From: Agrobacterium tumefaciens str. B6
GTDB lineage: Bacteria; Pseudomonadota; Alphaproteobacteria; Rhizobiales; Rhizobiaceae
NCBI RefSeq assembly: GCF_001541315.1
Contig: NZ_LMVK01000009.1
Coordinates: 62,001 to 126,000 of the forward strand
DNA: 64,000 bases
Direction of reading: 5' to 3'
The position numbers were made by a program, and so were the translations under genes. The notes under the pieces were generated by a model, which was not told the origin of the DNA, did no database searches, and saw only the letters and a list, made by a program, of their open reading frames with translations. Positions within the stretch are counted from its first letter, which is position 1. Each line of letters opens with the position of its first letter. Shown here piece by piece: positions 28,056 through 36,901 of this stretch.

Positions 28056-28882
28056 AGGCTGGACCACGCTGCATCACGGTTGAGAACGGGAAGACGCTCG
28101 CGCGGATGCGTCAGCGAGGGAATGCAGTTCAAGAGACCCTGCGTGTAAGGATGCTGGGCTTTCAGGAGTTCGGAAGCCTTCAGTTCCTCCATCACCCGGC
28201 CGGAATACATGACAGCCACGCGGTCGCAGAAATGCGAGACAAGCGGCAGGTCGTGGCTGATGAGGATGAGACCCATGCCGCGTTCCGATACCAGCTCCTC
28301 GATCAGCCGCAGGATTTCCGCCTGCACCGTGGCATCGAGAGCACTCGTCGGTTCGTCGGCGATCAGAAGCTCGGGATCGGGCGCCAGCATCATGGCGATC
28401 ATGACACGCTGGCCCATGCCGCCGGAAACCTCGTGAGCGTAGGACGAAGCGACCTGGCGCGGATTGCGGATCTTCACCTGATCGAGCAGAGCGATTGCCG
28501 CCTCCATGGCCGCACGCTTGCTGCCGCCCTTGTGGGCGCGCCAGGCTTCCGCGATCTGTGCACCCATGGTCTTGACCGGGTTCAGCGAATATTTCGGATC
28601 CTGAAGGATGAAACCTGCCCGTTTTCCTCGGATCTGGCGCATCTGCTTTTCACTGGCGGAAAGCACGTCGATACCGTCAAAGGAAAGCTTGTCGGCCCTG
28701 ATATCAGCATTGGAGGGCAGAAGCTTCATCAGCGCGCGCGCCGTGAGGCTCTTGCCCGAACCGGATTCACCGACGATGCCGAGCTTTTCTGTTCCGAGCT
28801 TCATGGAAACACCGCGCACCGCCTCGAAGCGGCTGGTGCGGGTCTGGAACGCGATCTTCAGATTTTCGATTTCGACCAGCAT
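28052..28882 (-). CDS. Dipeptide ABC importer ATPase (DppD-like)
   Basis: 276-residue ATPase: Walker [15 protein letters not shown], signature EVSGGMGQRVMIAMML, Walker [14 protein letters not shown], switch LISHDLPLVSHFCD, and the C-terminal extension HPYTQGLLNCIPSLTHPRER typical of oligopeptide transporters. Begins 3 bp after the permease gene. Confidence 0.92.
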   Translation of the reverse strand: MLVEIENLKIAFQTRTSRFEAVRGVSMKLGTEKLGIVGESGSGKSLTARALMKLLPSNADIRADKLSFDGIDVLSASEKQMRQIRGKRAGFILQDPKYSLNPVKTMGAQIAEAWRAHKGGSKRAAMEAAIALLDQVKIRNPRQVASSYAHEVSGGMGQRVMIAMMLAPDPELLIADEPTSALDATVQAEILRLIEELVSERGMGLILISHDLPLVSHFCDRVAVMYSGRVMEELKASELLKAQHPYTQGLLNCIPSLTHPRERLPVLNRDAAWSSL

Positions 28883-28885
28883 GGC

Positions 28886-29788
28886 TCAATGTCCCTTCGG
28901 GTCGAGCACGTCGCGCAGACCATCGCCAAGGAAGTTGAAGGCGAGCGAGACGAGGAAAATGGCGATGCCCGGAATGGTGGCGACCCACCATTGTTCGAAG
29001 ATGAAGCGCTTGGCCGTCGCAATCATCGCACCCCATTCCGGCGAAGGCGGCTGCGCGCCCATGCCGAGGAAACCGAGGCTTGCGGCGGTGATGATGATCG
29101 AGCTCATGTCGAGCGTGATGCGCACGATGAGGCTCGGCACGCAGAGCGGCGCGATGTGACGGGCGATGATGCGCCAGGCGGAAGCGCCTGTCAGCCGGTA
29201 GGCCGCAACGAAATCGCTGCCGCGAACCGTCATGGTTTCGGCGCGAGCGAGACGCGCATAGGGCGGCCAGGCGGTGGGCGCGATGGCGAGAATGGCGCTT
29301 TCGACGCCAGGCTTCAGCGCCGCGACGAAGGCAAGCGCCAGGATGAGGCGCGGGAAGGCCAGGAACACATCGGTCACCCGCATCAACACCGTATCGACGA
29401 TACCGCCGAAATAACCGGCGATGCAGCCGATGGCGAGACCGATCGGCGCAACGAGAACGACGACGGCAATGACCATGCCAAGCGTGACGCGACCACCATA
29501 AAGAATGCGGGAAAGAATGTCGCGACCCAGCTCATCCGTGCCGAACCAGTGCTCGGCACTCGGGAAGGCAAGGCGGTTGCCGAGGTTCTGCGCGGCCGGA
29601 TCGTAAGGCGCGATGAACGGCGCCAGCAGCGACAGCGCAATGAAGACGATGATGATCGTGAGACCGACCACCGCCAGCGGATTGGACTTGAGGTTCAGCC
29701 AGATGCGGTACCGGTTTCCCCAGGCAGCCTGCCTGCGGGAATGCGGCGTCTCATCCAGAGCCCAGTTTCTGAAAGTTGCTAACATCAT
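28886..29788 (-). CDS. Dipeptide ABC importer permease (DppC-like)
   Basis: 300-residue permease with the N-terminal membrane helix, FGTDELGRDILSRILYGGR, typical of DppC/OppC, and an EAA-type loop AAYRLTGASAWRIIARHIAP. Start overlaps the previous stop (ATGA). Confidence 0.93.
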   Translation of the reverse strand: MMLATFRNWALDETPHSRRQAAWGNRYRIWLNLKSNPLAVVGLTIIIVFIALSLLAPFIAPYDPAAQNLGNRLAFPSAEHWFGTDELGRDILSRILYGGRVTLGMVIAVVVLVAPIGLAIGCIAGYFGGIVDTVLMRVTDVFLAFPRLILALAFVAALKPGVESAILAIAPTAWPPYARLARAETMTVRGSDFVAAYRLTGASAWRIIARHIAPLCVPSLIVRITLDMSSIIITAASLGFLGMGAQPPSPEWGAMIATAKRFIFEQWWVATIPGIAIFLVSLAFNFLGDGLRDVLDPKGH

Positions 29789-30798
29789 CGAACGCGGGGA
29801 TCCATTACTCGGTAAAGTACGTCTGCGAGCAGGTTGAGGCCGACATAGATCAGGCCAATCAACAGGGTCGCTCCGACGACAGGGTTCATGTCCGCGTTCA
29901 TGAGCGAGACGGTGAGATATTGGCCAAGGCCCGGCCAGCTAAAGACGGTTTCCGTCACCACGGCACCTTCCAGAAGGCCGGCATAGGTGAGTGCGAGAAC
30001 CGTGACGAGCTGTACGGCAACCGTCGGGAAGGCGTGCCCCCAGATAACGGTCATTGCCGAAAGCCCCTTGGCACGGGCGGTAATGACATATTCGCCCTTC
30101 AGCGCATCGATCATGAAGGCGCGTGTCATGCGGGTGATATAGGCCATGCTGAAATAGGCAAGAATGCAGACCGGCTGCACCATATGGGCGATGGCGTCGT
30201 AAAACGCGTCCCAGTCGCCCGCAAGCAGCGTATCGACCGTCATTAGCCCCGTGACCGGCGAGATCATGCCGTCATAGATAATGTCCTGCCTGCCCGGTCC
30301 GGGTGCGACGCCAAGCGTGGCGTAAAATACCAGCAGCGAAATCAGCGCCAGCATGAAGACGGGCACGGAATGGCCGGCAAGGCAGACGACGCGGATGATC
30401 TGGTCCGTCAACTTACCCTGCTTCACGGCGGCCCATACGCCGAGCGGAATGCCGATCAGCGCAGCGAGAATGAGTGCTGCCGTAGCAAGCTCGAAGGTGG
30501 CGGGGAAAACGCGCTTGATATCGATCCAGACCGGGTTGCGGGTCAGGATGGAATTGCCGAAATCACCGTGCAGCACCTGCGACACATAGTGGAAAAACTG
30601 AACGACCAGTGGCTGGTCCAGGCCCATTTCGGCCCGAACCCGCACAATGACGTCTTCAGGCGCGTTGTCGCCGACTGCCGCAATGACGGGATCGACAGGC
30701 ATGACGCGCCCGATCAGGAAGGTGATGACCATCAACCCGAACAGCGTCAGAATGACGCTGCTCAGTGTCGACGATATGCTTTTGACGCGCTTGTTCAA
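29785..30798 (-). CDS. Dipeptide ABC importer permease (DppB-like)
   Basis: 337-residue permease of the DppB/OppB type with six helices and loop GEYVITARAKGLSAMTVIWGH. Starts 2 bp after the binding-protein stop codon. Confidence 0.93.
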   Translation of the reverse strand: MNKRVKSISSTLSSVILTLFGLMVITFLIGRVMPVDPVIAAVGDNAPEDVIVRVRAEMGLDQPLVVQFFHYVSQVLHGDFGNSILTRNPVWIDIKRVFPATFELATAALILAALIGIPLGVWAAVKQGKLTDQIIRVVCLAGHSVPVFMLALISLLVFYATLGVAPGPGRQDIIYDGMISPVTGLMTVDTLLAGDWDAFYDAIAHMVQPVCILAYFSMAYITRMTRAFMIDALKGEYVITARAKGLSAMTVIWGHAFPTVAVQLVTVLALTYAGLLEGAVVTETVFSWPGLGQYLTVSLMNADMNPVVGATLLIGLIYVGLNLLADVLYRVMDPRVR

Positions 30799-30800
30799 TG

Positions 30801-32396
30801 TTACGCTTTCTTAGCATCGTGGTAGGAATTGCCCTCGGAGAGAACGCCGAGTTCAAAGCCGGAAACGCCCTTGCGGAACGCGGCCGTCTTGCTCCACTGG
30901 AACATGAAGACGAAGGGGCTGTTTTCCATGTGCTCGCGCTGCAGCGCTTCATAAAGCTCCACGCGCTTTGCCGGGTCCTTCTCGTCACGGGCGGCTTCCG
31001 CCTTGGCGGCGAAATCGTCGTTCTTGAAACGCGAACGCCACAGGAAGGGCTTCGACTTGGCGTCGTCGCCATTGTCCTTGTTGATGTTGAAGACATCGGC
31101 GTTGGAATGCGGATCGAAATAATCCGTGCCCCATGCGGAAAGCGCCATCTGGTGTTCGCGAGCGCGCATCTTGGTCAGGACCTGACGGTTCTCAGCAGAC
31201 TGCAGACGCACCTTGATGCCGATATCGGCAAGATTTGCCTGGATGGCCTGCGCCAGATCCGGGTAAGGCTGGGCGGAATAGTGATCCATGGTGATTTCGA
31301 AACCGTCGGCAAGACCGGCTTCCGCCATCAGCGCCTTGGCCTTTTCGACATCGCGCTGGTACGGCGTGTCGTTGACGGCGCCGGGGAAACCTTCCGGCTC
31401 GAAGCTCTGGTGGACCTTGTGGGACAGCGGCACGATGTTTTCCTGCATGCCCTTGTAGTCCAGCGCCCATTTGATCGCCTGCCAGACCTGCGGCTTGGCA
31501 AGGTTCTCATTGCCCTGATTGAGCGAGATCAGCACCAGCGAGGCAATGCTCTTGCGCTCCAGCTCGATGTTCGCGTCGTTCTGGGCGCTGCGCAGCTGTT
31601 CCGAGGTGAGGTCGCGGGCAATGTCGATATCGCCCTTCTGCAGCATGAGAAGCTGGGAAGACGGATCGGTGACGTGGCGCAGCACGATACGCTTGATATT
31701 GCCCTTGTAAGGACCGTTCGGGTTGACGGTGAGTGCTACGCTTTCGCTCGGCTTCCAGGCCTGCAGCATGAAATCGCCGGAACCGGCGCTGTTCTTCTGC
31801 AGCCAGCCATTGCCGAGGTCTTCGCCCGAAGCATTGGCAAGAACCGCCTTCTTTTCGACGATCGCGCCGATGTTGGCGGAGAGGCAATAGAGCAGGAAGG
31901 AGATGGCGGTCGGCTTTGCCGTCGTCAGCTTCACCGTCTTGTCGTCGGCGGCAACGATGGTCGTCTCGGCATTTTCAGGCGTGAAACCGAACTGGCTGAT
32001 GATGAAGGCCGGGCTCTTGTTCATCTTGATGGCGCGCTGCAGCGAGAAGGCAACGTCTTCCGCCGTGACTTTCGCACCGCTCGAGAAGGTTGCCTCGTCA
32101 CCGATCACGAAGGTGAAGACCTTGCTGTCCGCATCGGCTTCCCAGGATTTCGCGATGACCGGATCGACCTTGGTGGAGTCTTCGCGGTTTGCACGCACCA
32201 GCTTCTGGTACATGTTGGAGATGATTTCACCGCCCACGGCTTCGAAACCTTCATGCGGATCAAGGCTCGTCATATTGTCCAGCTGCTGGGCGACCACCAG
32301 AATATCCTTGGGCGTTGCGGCAAAGGCCGGAATGCGCGCATAGGACAGGAACGGTACGGCAGCGCCGGCAATCAGCAGGTTGCGTCTTGAAATCAT
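30801..32396 (-). CDS. Dipeptide ABC importer substrate-binding protein (Tat exported)
   Basis: 531-residue family-5 (DppA/OppA) binding protein. The twin-arginine signal MISRRNLLIAGAAVPFLSYA is followed by a cleavage region at IPAFAA. ATG 32396 with AAAGGGGA upstream is chosen over an open 39-codon extension. The order binding protein, two permeases, two ATPases, D-aminopeptidase on one strand argues for import of short peptides with D-residues. Confidence 0.92.
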   Translation of the reverse strand: MISRRNLLIAGAAVPFLSYARIPAFAATPKDILVVAQQLDNMTSLDPHEGFEAVGGEIISNMYQKLVRANREDSTKVDPVIAKSWEADADSKVFTFVIGDEATFSSGAKVTAEDVAFSLQRAIKMNKSPAFIISQFGFTPENAETTIVAADDKTVKLTTAKPTAISFLLYCLSANIGAIVEKKAVLANASGEDLGNGWLQKNSAGSGDFMLQAWKPSESVALTVNPNGPYKGNIKRIVLRHVTDPSSQLLMLQKGDIDIARDLTSEQLRSAQNDANIELERKSIASLVLISLNQGNENLAKPQVWQAIKWALDYKGMQENIVPLSHKVHQSFEPEGFPGAVNDTPYQRDVEKAKALMAEAGLADGFEITMDHYSAQPYPDLAQAIQANLADIGIKVRLQSAENRQVLTKMRAREHQMALSAWGTDYFDPHSNADVFNINKDNGDDAKSKPFLWRSRFKNDDFAAKAEAARDEKDPAKRVELYEALQREHMENSPFVFMFQWSKTAAFRKGVSGFELGVLSEGNSYHDAKKA

Positions 32397-32509
32397 CGAA
32401 AATCCCCTTTCGGACCTTATTTTTCGGAAACGGTATGGGTTCGCCCCAATCCAGTCATTTTTTTTATGTTTTCCCGCGATTACCACGAGCAAACGAGGCG
32501 CGACCAATT

Positions 32510-32519
32510 CCAAATTTGG
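32510..32519. promoter_or_regulatory. Perfect palindrome in the importer/dipeptidase divergent region
   Basis: CCAAATTTGG lies in the 236-bp region between the divergent importer operon and the M19 dipeptidase gene. It may be an operator for a regulator shared by both; it is short, so the support is weak. Confidence 0.25.
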
Positions 32520-32632
32520 CAGAGCCTATGCACGGATTGCATTTGCTCCGACCTTGACCTTTCCTCTACCAATTCTCAAAAGTCTGAATAGGTGCGCGCC
32601 CGCGCCCTCCCCCTATCCGAAGGTGAATGACC

Positions 32633-33673
32633 ATGACCGATCAAAAACCCGTACCCGTCTTCGACGGCCACAACGACGTGCTTCTGCGGTTATGGCGATC
32701 GGGCAATGCCTCTCCCGAAACGCTCCTCATCGAAGGGGATACCGTCGGCCACATCGATCTTCCGCGCGCGAAGAAAGGCGGCCTCGCTGGCGGCCTCTGC
32801 GCCGCCTATGTGCCTTCACCCAGCATGGACAAGGACGCTAACGGCGACTATCCGACACCCACCGAGGCGGACGCGCTGAAGGCGACGCTCGCCATGGCCG
32901 GCCTTTTGTTCCGGGCCGAGAAACAATCAGCAGGCGCGCTCAAGGTCTGCCGCACGGCCGCCGATATCCGCGATGCCATGGCGAAAGGCGCTTTCGCCTC
33001 CGTCTTCCATATCGAGGGCGCGGAAGCGATCGGCGCTGATCTGGATGCGCTTTACGTTCTCTACGAAGCGGGCCTTCGCACGCTTGGACCGGTCTGGAGC
33101 CGCCCGAACATCTTCGCTTACGGCGTGCCCTTCCGTTTCCCCTCGACGCCGGATATCGGCCCCGGCCTGACGGAAGCCGGCAAGCGGCTGATAAAGACCT
33201 GCAACGAACTGAAAATCATGATCGACCTGTCGCACATGAACGAGCAGGGTTTCTGGGATATCGCCAAGATATCGGATGCGCCGCTGGTGGCATCCCATTC
33301 CAACGCCTATGCACTCTGCAATCACAGCCGTAACCTGACGGATCGTCAGCTGGACGCCATCCGTGACACGGGCGGTCTCGCCGGCATCAATTTCGGCGTT
33401 CTGTTCCTGCGCCAGGACGGCGTGAAGAACCCGAATACCGATCTGAACGAGCTGGTGCGCCATGTAGACTACATCGTCAACCGTATCGGCATCGATCATG
33501 TCGCACTCGGCTCGGATTTCGACGGCACCACCATTCCCGCCGCCATGAAGGATGCAGCCGACCTGCAATTGCTGGTCCAGGCCTTGCGAAACGGTGGTTA
33601 CGACGACGAGGCGCTTGCCAAGATCTGCCACGGCAACTGGATCCGCGTGCTCGAAAAAACCTGGGGCGCGTGA
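32633..33673 (+). CDS. Membrane dipeptidase-family (M19) zinc dipeptidase
   Basis: Metal-dependent dipeptidase of the renal dipeptidase family, many of which accept L-Xaa-D-Xaa dipeptides. The 346 residues have the binuclear zinc ligands: His and Asp of DGHNDVLL, Glu of FHIEGAEAIG, His of DLSHMNEQGF and ASHSNAYALC, and Asp of LGSDFDGTT. No signal peptide, so it is cytoplasmic. Start codons at 32627 and 32633 are both possible; GAAGG spacing favours 32633. Divergent from the peptide importer, which probably delivers its substrate. Confidence 0.9.
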   Translation: MTDQKPVPVFDGHNDVLLRLWRSGNASPETLLIEGDTVGHIDLPRAKKGGLAGGLCAAYVPSPSMDKDANGDYPTPTEADALKATLAMAGLLFRAEKQSAGALKVCRTAADIRDAMAKGAFASVFHIEGAEAIGADLDALYVLYEAGLRTLGPVWSRPNIFAYGVPFRFPSTPDIGPGLTEAGKRLIKTCNELKIMIDLSHMNEQGFWDIAKISDAPLVASHSNAYALCNHSRNLTDRQLDAIRDTGGLAGINFGVLFLRQDGVKNPNTDLNELVRHVDYIVNRIGIDHVALGSDFDGTTIPAAMKDAADLQLLVQALRNGGYDDEALAKICHGNWIRVLEKTWGA

Positions 33674-33690
33674 GGCGTAAATTGCAATTC

Positions 33691-33715
33691 GTCTCCGGCG
33701 CTGAGCGCCGGAGAC
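33691..33715. terminator. Hairpin between convergent genes
   Basis: GTCTCCGGCGC-TGA-GCGCCGGAGAC, an 11-bp perfect stem located between the dipeptidase stop and the stop of the convergent small gene. No T-run, so termination strength is uncertain. Confidence 0.5.
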
Positions 33716-33731
33716 AGGAAGCGGCAGGCCC

Positions 33732-34025
33732 TTAAGCCTTTGCCGCTTTTTTCTTGCCGCTCGCCCGGAAAGCCAGAAGCCCGGCGACAACACCGATCAT
33801 CGCCCATTTCATCGGCAGCACATCCGCCGTCTCGCTGCGGATCGGCAAAACGGTCACGGTGCCCGGACGGGATTCATAACCCATCTGCCCTTTCGCCTTG
33901 GCCTCCGCAATCTGTTGCGGCGAAACGACCCATTCGGCACCGCGCATCTTGTCCACCGCCATGTATCCGCCACCGGCCACGAGGGCGACGACGAGTGAAA
34001 CAACTATTCTTGTGGGCATGTTCAT
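33732..34025 (-). CDS. Small conserved-looking membrane protein, unknown function
   Basis: 97 residues from ATG 34025, which has GAAGGAG six bases upstream; neighbouring ATGs at 34031 and 34019 are less well spaced. Two hydrophobic segments (TRIVVSLVVALVAGGGYMAV near the start and MKWAMIGVVAGLLAF near the end) flank a soluble middle of about 45 residues, and a basic tail GKKKAAKA closes it. Likely an inner-membrane protein with both ends on one side. I do not recognise the family. Divergent from mprF across 275 bp. Confidence 0.6.
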   Translation of the reverse strand: MNMPTRIVVSLVVALVAGGGYMAVDKMRGAEWVVSPQQIAEAKAKGQMGYESRPGTVTVLPIRSETADVLPMKWAMIGVVAGLLAFRASGKKKAAKA

Positions 34026-34300
34026 TGGCATCTCCTTCAATCGAAAGGAGCGTGTAATCGCATCAAACGGCACCACCAAGCAACCACAACGGTCAATTTG
34101 CCGCCTTTCGGAACAATCCCGTAAACCATGCATTCTATAGTTGTATTTCTCGCTCCAGACTTGTTGAAATTCGCGCATGATCGGGCACAAACTTCACATC
34201 GACACTTCATGCTTTTCTGCTAATCACATTTCCGCAACAGAAACGAATTAGCGACACAATCCTATGGTTCGCCAACAGGAACGGGCGCTGGGCAAAGTAA

Positions 34301-36901
34301 ATGGCAGACAAGAGCGAAATTACACAAACCGATGTTACTGAATCCGCGGTTGAAAGCTTTTTTGCCAGAAACCGTCCTTATCTGACCGCGATTGCCATCA
34401 CGCTGGTCTTCGTGATGATGACCTTCGCCATCTATCACCTGACCTCCGAAGTCCGTTATGACGACGTCATCGATGCGCTGACGCAGACCTCGGCTTCGGC
34501 GGTGCTGCTCGCCATCGTTTTCACCGCGCTCAGCTTTCTGGCGCTGATATTCTATGACGCCAATGCGATCGAATATATCGGCCGCAAGCTGCCCTTTCCG
34601 CCCATGGCCGCAACGGCCTTCGCGGCCTATGCCATCGGCAATACCGCCGGTTTTGGCCCTTTGAGCGGTGGCGCCATCCGCTTTCGCGCCTATTCGCGGC
34701 TGGGTCTGTCGCCCGGCGAAATCGCCCGCGTCATCGCCTTCGTCACGCTGTCCTTCGGGCTTGGCCTGCTTTCGGTCAGCGCGATCTCCACCTTCATCGT
34801 TGCACCGCGCATCGCCGCCATTATCGGCGTTGATGCCGTCATCCTCAGAGGTGCGGCGCTCGCCATCATCGCGGTTCTCGTGGTGGCGGCCTATGTCGGG
34901 CGTAACGGGCACGCGATCCGGCTCGGCAAATGGCGGCTGCGCCTCCCCGACAGCCGGACATCGTCGCGCCAGTTCCTCGTCTCCGCCTTCGATATCGCCG
35001 CCTCCGCCTCCGTGCTTTATGTCCTCCTGCCCGACACGCATCTCGGCTGGCCGACATTCTTCGCAATCTACGCCACCGCCGTCGGCCTCGGCGTCCTCAG
35101 CCATGTGCCGGCCGGCCTTGGCGTCTTCGAAACCGTGATGGTCGCGGGGCTTGGCAACGCCATCAGCGTCGACCAGCTGCTCGGAAGCCTCGTTCTCTAC
35201 CGCGTGATCTATCACGTCCTGCCGCTTGTGGTGGCCATTCTGGTCATGCTCGTCTCGGAGATGAAGCAGTTCGCGGCAAAGCCTGTTGTCTCCGATATCA
35301 GCCAGCTTGCCGTGCGGCTCGCGCCGCCGCTGTTATCGACCTTCGCGATGATCCTCGGCACCATGCTGATCTTCTCGAGCGTGACGCCGACACCCGACAG
35401 CAATCTGGATTTCCTGTCCAATTTCGTGCCGCTGCCGATCGTTGAGGCGGCGCATTTTCTGACCAGCATTCTCGGCCTCGTGCTTGTCGTCGCCTCGCGC
35501 GGCCTCGGGCAGCGGCTGGATGGCGCCTGGTGGATTGCGCTGGTCGCCGCCTCGCTGGCGCTGGTTCTCTCCCTCCTCAAGGCCATTGCCGTGTTCGAAG
35601 CCGCCATTCTCGGCGTCTTCATTGCGGCACTTTCCGTCAATATGCGCAGCTTCAACCGCCATGCCTCGCTGGTGAAACAGGCGCTGGGCCCAAGCTGGCT
35701 CGCCGCCATGGCCGTCATTATTGCCGGCGCAGCGACAATCCTGCTCTTCGTTTACCGCGACACGGATTACAGCCAGACATTATGGTGGCAGTTCGAATTC
35801 TCAGAGGAAGCGCCGCGCGGATTGCGCGCCCTTTTAGGCCTCGTGCTTGCGTCCTCCACCATCGCCATTTTCAGCCTGATGCGGCCGGTGGCCTTCCGGC
35901 CGGACGCCATCAAGGCCGACGACGTCACGAGCGCAACCGGCATCGTCATGACACAGGATGCGGCCGACGCCAATCTGGTGCGCATGGGCGACAAGCATGT
36001 GATGTTTTCCGAAAGCGGCAACGCCTTCATCATGTACGGCATTCAGGGCCGCTCCTGGATCGCGTTTGCCGATCCGGTCGGCGATGAGGATGATTTCCCG
36101 GATCTGGTCTGGCAATTTGTGGAAGCCGCCCGCGCTGCCGGTGCACGCGCCGCCTTCTATCAGATTTCACCTTTCCTCCTCTCCCATTGCGCCGATGCGG
36201 GCCTGCGCGCCTTCAAGCTGGGCGAACTGGCGCTGGTCGATCTCACCGCATTCGAGCTGAAGGGCGGCAAGCTCGCCAATCTTCGCCAGTCGCTGAGCCG
36301 CGGCGCGCGCGACGGACTGACCTTCGAGGTGATCGAGCAAGCGCAGGTAGCGGATATTATGGATGAGCTGAAACAGGTGTCCGACGGCTGGCTCGCCCAC
36401 CACAATACCCGGGAAAAGCGCTTCTCGCTCGGCGCCTTCGAGCCGGATTACATCCTGTCGCAACCCGTCGCCGTGCTGCGCAAGGATGGAAAGATCACCG
36501 CTTTCGCCAATCTGATGGTGACCGCCACGAAAAAGGAAGCCACCGTCGATCTCATGCGTTTTTCGCCGGATGCGCCGCGCGGCTCGATGGATTTTCTCTT
36601 CGTCAGCATCATGCAATATCTGCGCGAGGCCGGCTATGAGAGCTTCAATCTCGGCATGGCGCCGATGTCCGGCATGTCGAAGCGCGATGCGGCGCCCGTC
36701 TGGGACCGCATCGGCAGCACGCTGTTCGAACACGGCGAACGTTTCTACAACTTCAAGGGACTTCGCGCCTTCAAGGCAAAGTTCCACCCGAAATGGGAAC
36801 CGCGTTACCTCGCCGTGCAGAATGGCGCAGACGCCGCTCTGGCGCTGATGGACGCGACGGTTCTGATTAGCGGCGGCGTCAGAGGAGTAATCGGAAAATG
36901 A
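34301..36901 (+). CDS. lpiA: Phosphatidylglycerol lysyltransferase MprF/LpiA
   Basis: Makes lysyl-phosphatidylglycerol from phosphatidylglycerol and Lys-tRNA, which lowers the negative charge of the membrane and protects against cationic peptides and acid. The 866 residues divide into an N-terminal flippase domain with about 14 helices (to roughly residue 530) and a C-terminal cytoplasmic synthase domain with GDKHVMFSESGNAFIMYGIQ, FADPVGDEDD and NLGMAPMSGMSKRDAAP. It overlaps acvB by ATGA. The lpiA-acvB pairing is known from rhizobia and Agrobacterium, where lpiA is induced at low pH. Confidence 0.94.
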   Translation: MADKSEITQTDVTESAVESFFARNRPYLTAIAITLVFVMMTFAIYHLTSEVRYDDVIDALTQTSASAVLLAIVFTALSFLALIFYDANAIEYIGRKLPFPPMAATAFAAYAIGNTAGFGPLSGGAIRFRAYSRLGLSPGEIARVIAFVTLSFGLGLLSVSAISTFIVAPRIAAIIGVDAVILRGAALAIIAVLVVAAYVGRNGHAIRLGKWRLRLPDSRTSSRQFLVSAFDIAASASVLYVLLPDTHLGWPTFFAIYATAVGLGVLSHVPAGLGVFETVMVAGLGNAISVDQLLGSLVLYRVIYHVLPLVVAILVMLVSEMKQFAAKPVVSDISQLAVRLAPPLLSTFAMILGTMLIFSSVTPTPDSNLDFLSNFVPLPIVEAAHFLTSILGLVLVVASRGLGQRLDGAWWIALVAASLALVLSLLKAIAVFEAAILGVFIAALSVNMRSFNRHASLVKQALGPSWLAAMAVIIAGAATILLFVYRDTDYSQTLWWQFEFSEEAPRGLRALLGLVLASSTIAIFSLMRPVAFRPDAIKADDVTSATGIVMTQDAADANLVRMGDKHVMFSESGNAFIMYGIQGRSWIAFADPVGDEDDFPDLVWQFVEAARAAGARAAFYQISPFLLSHCADAGLRAFKLGELALVDLTAFELKGGKLANLRQSLSRGARDGLTFEVIEQAQVADIMDELKQVSDGWLAHHNTREKRFSLGAFEPDYILSQPVAVLRKDGKITAFANLMVTATKKEATVDLMRFSPDAPRGSMDFLFVSIMQYLREAGYESFNLGMAPMSGMSKRDAAPVWDRIGSTLFEHGERFYNFKGLRAFKAKFHPKWEPRYLAVQNGADAALALMDATVLISGGVRGVIGK

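Noticed and set aside
28106..29782. A 558-codon plus-strand frame opposite the dipeptide importer genes.
   Set aside because: Low-complexity charged sequence, mirror of the DppC/DppD genes, no recognisable domain.
30798..32390. A 530-codon plus-strand frame opposite the dipeptide-binding protein gene.
   Set aside because: Antisense of a clear binding-protein gene; composition and lack of domains argue against coding.
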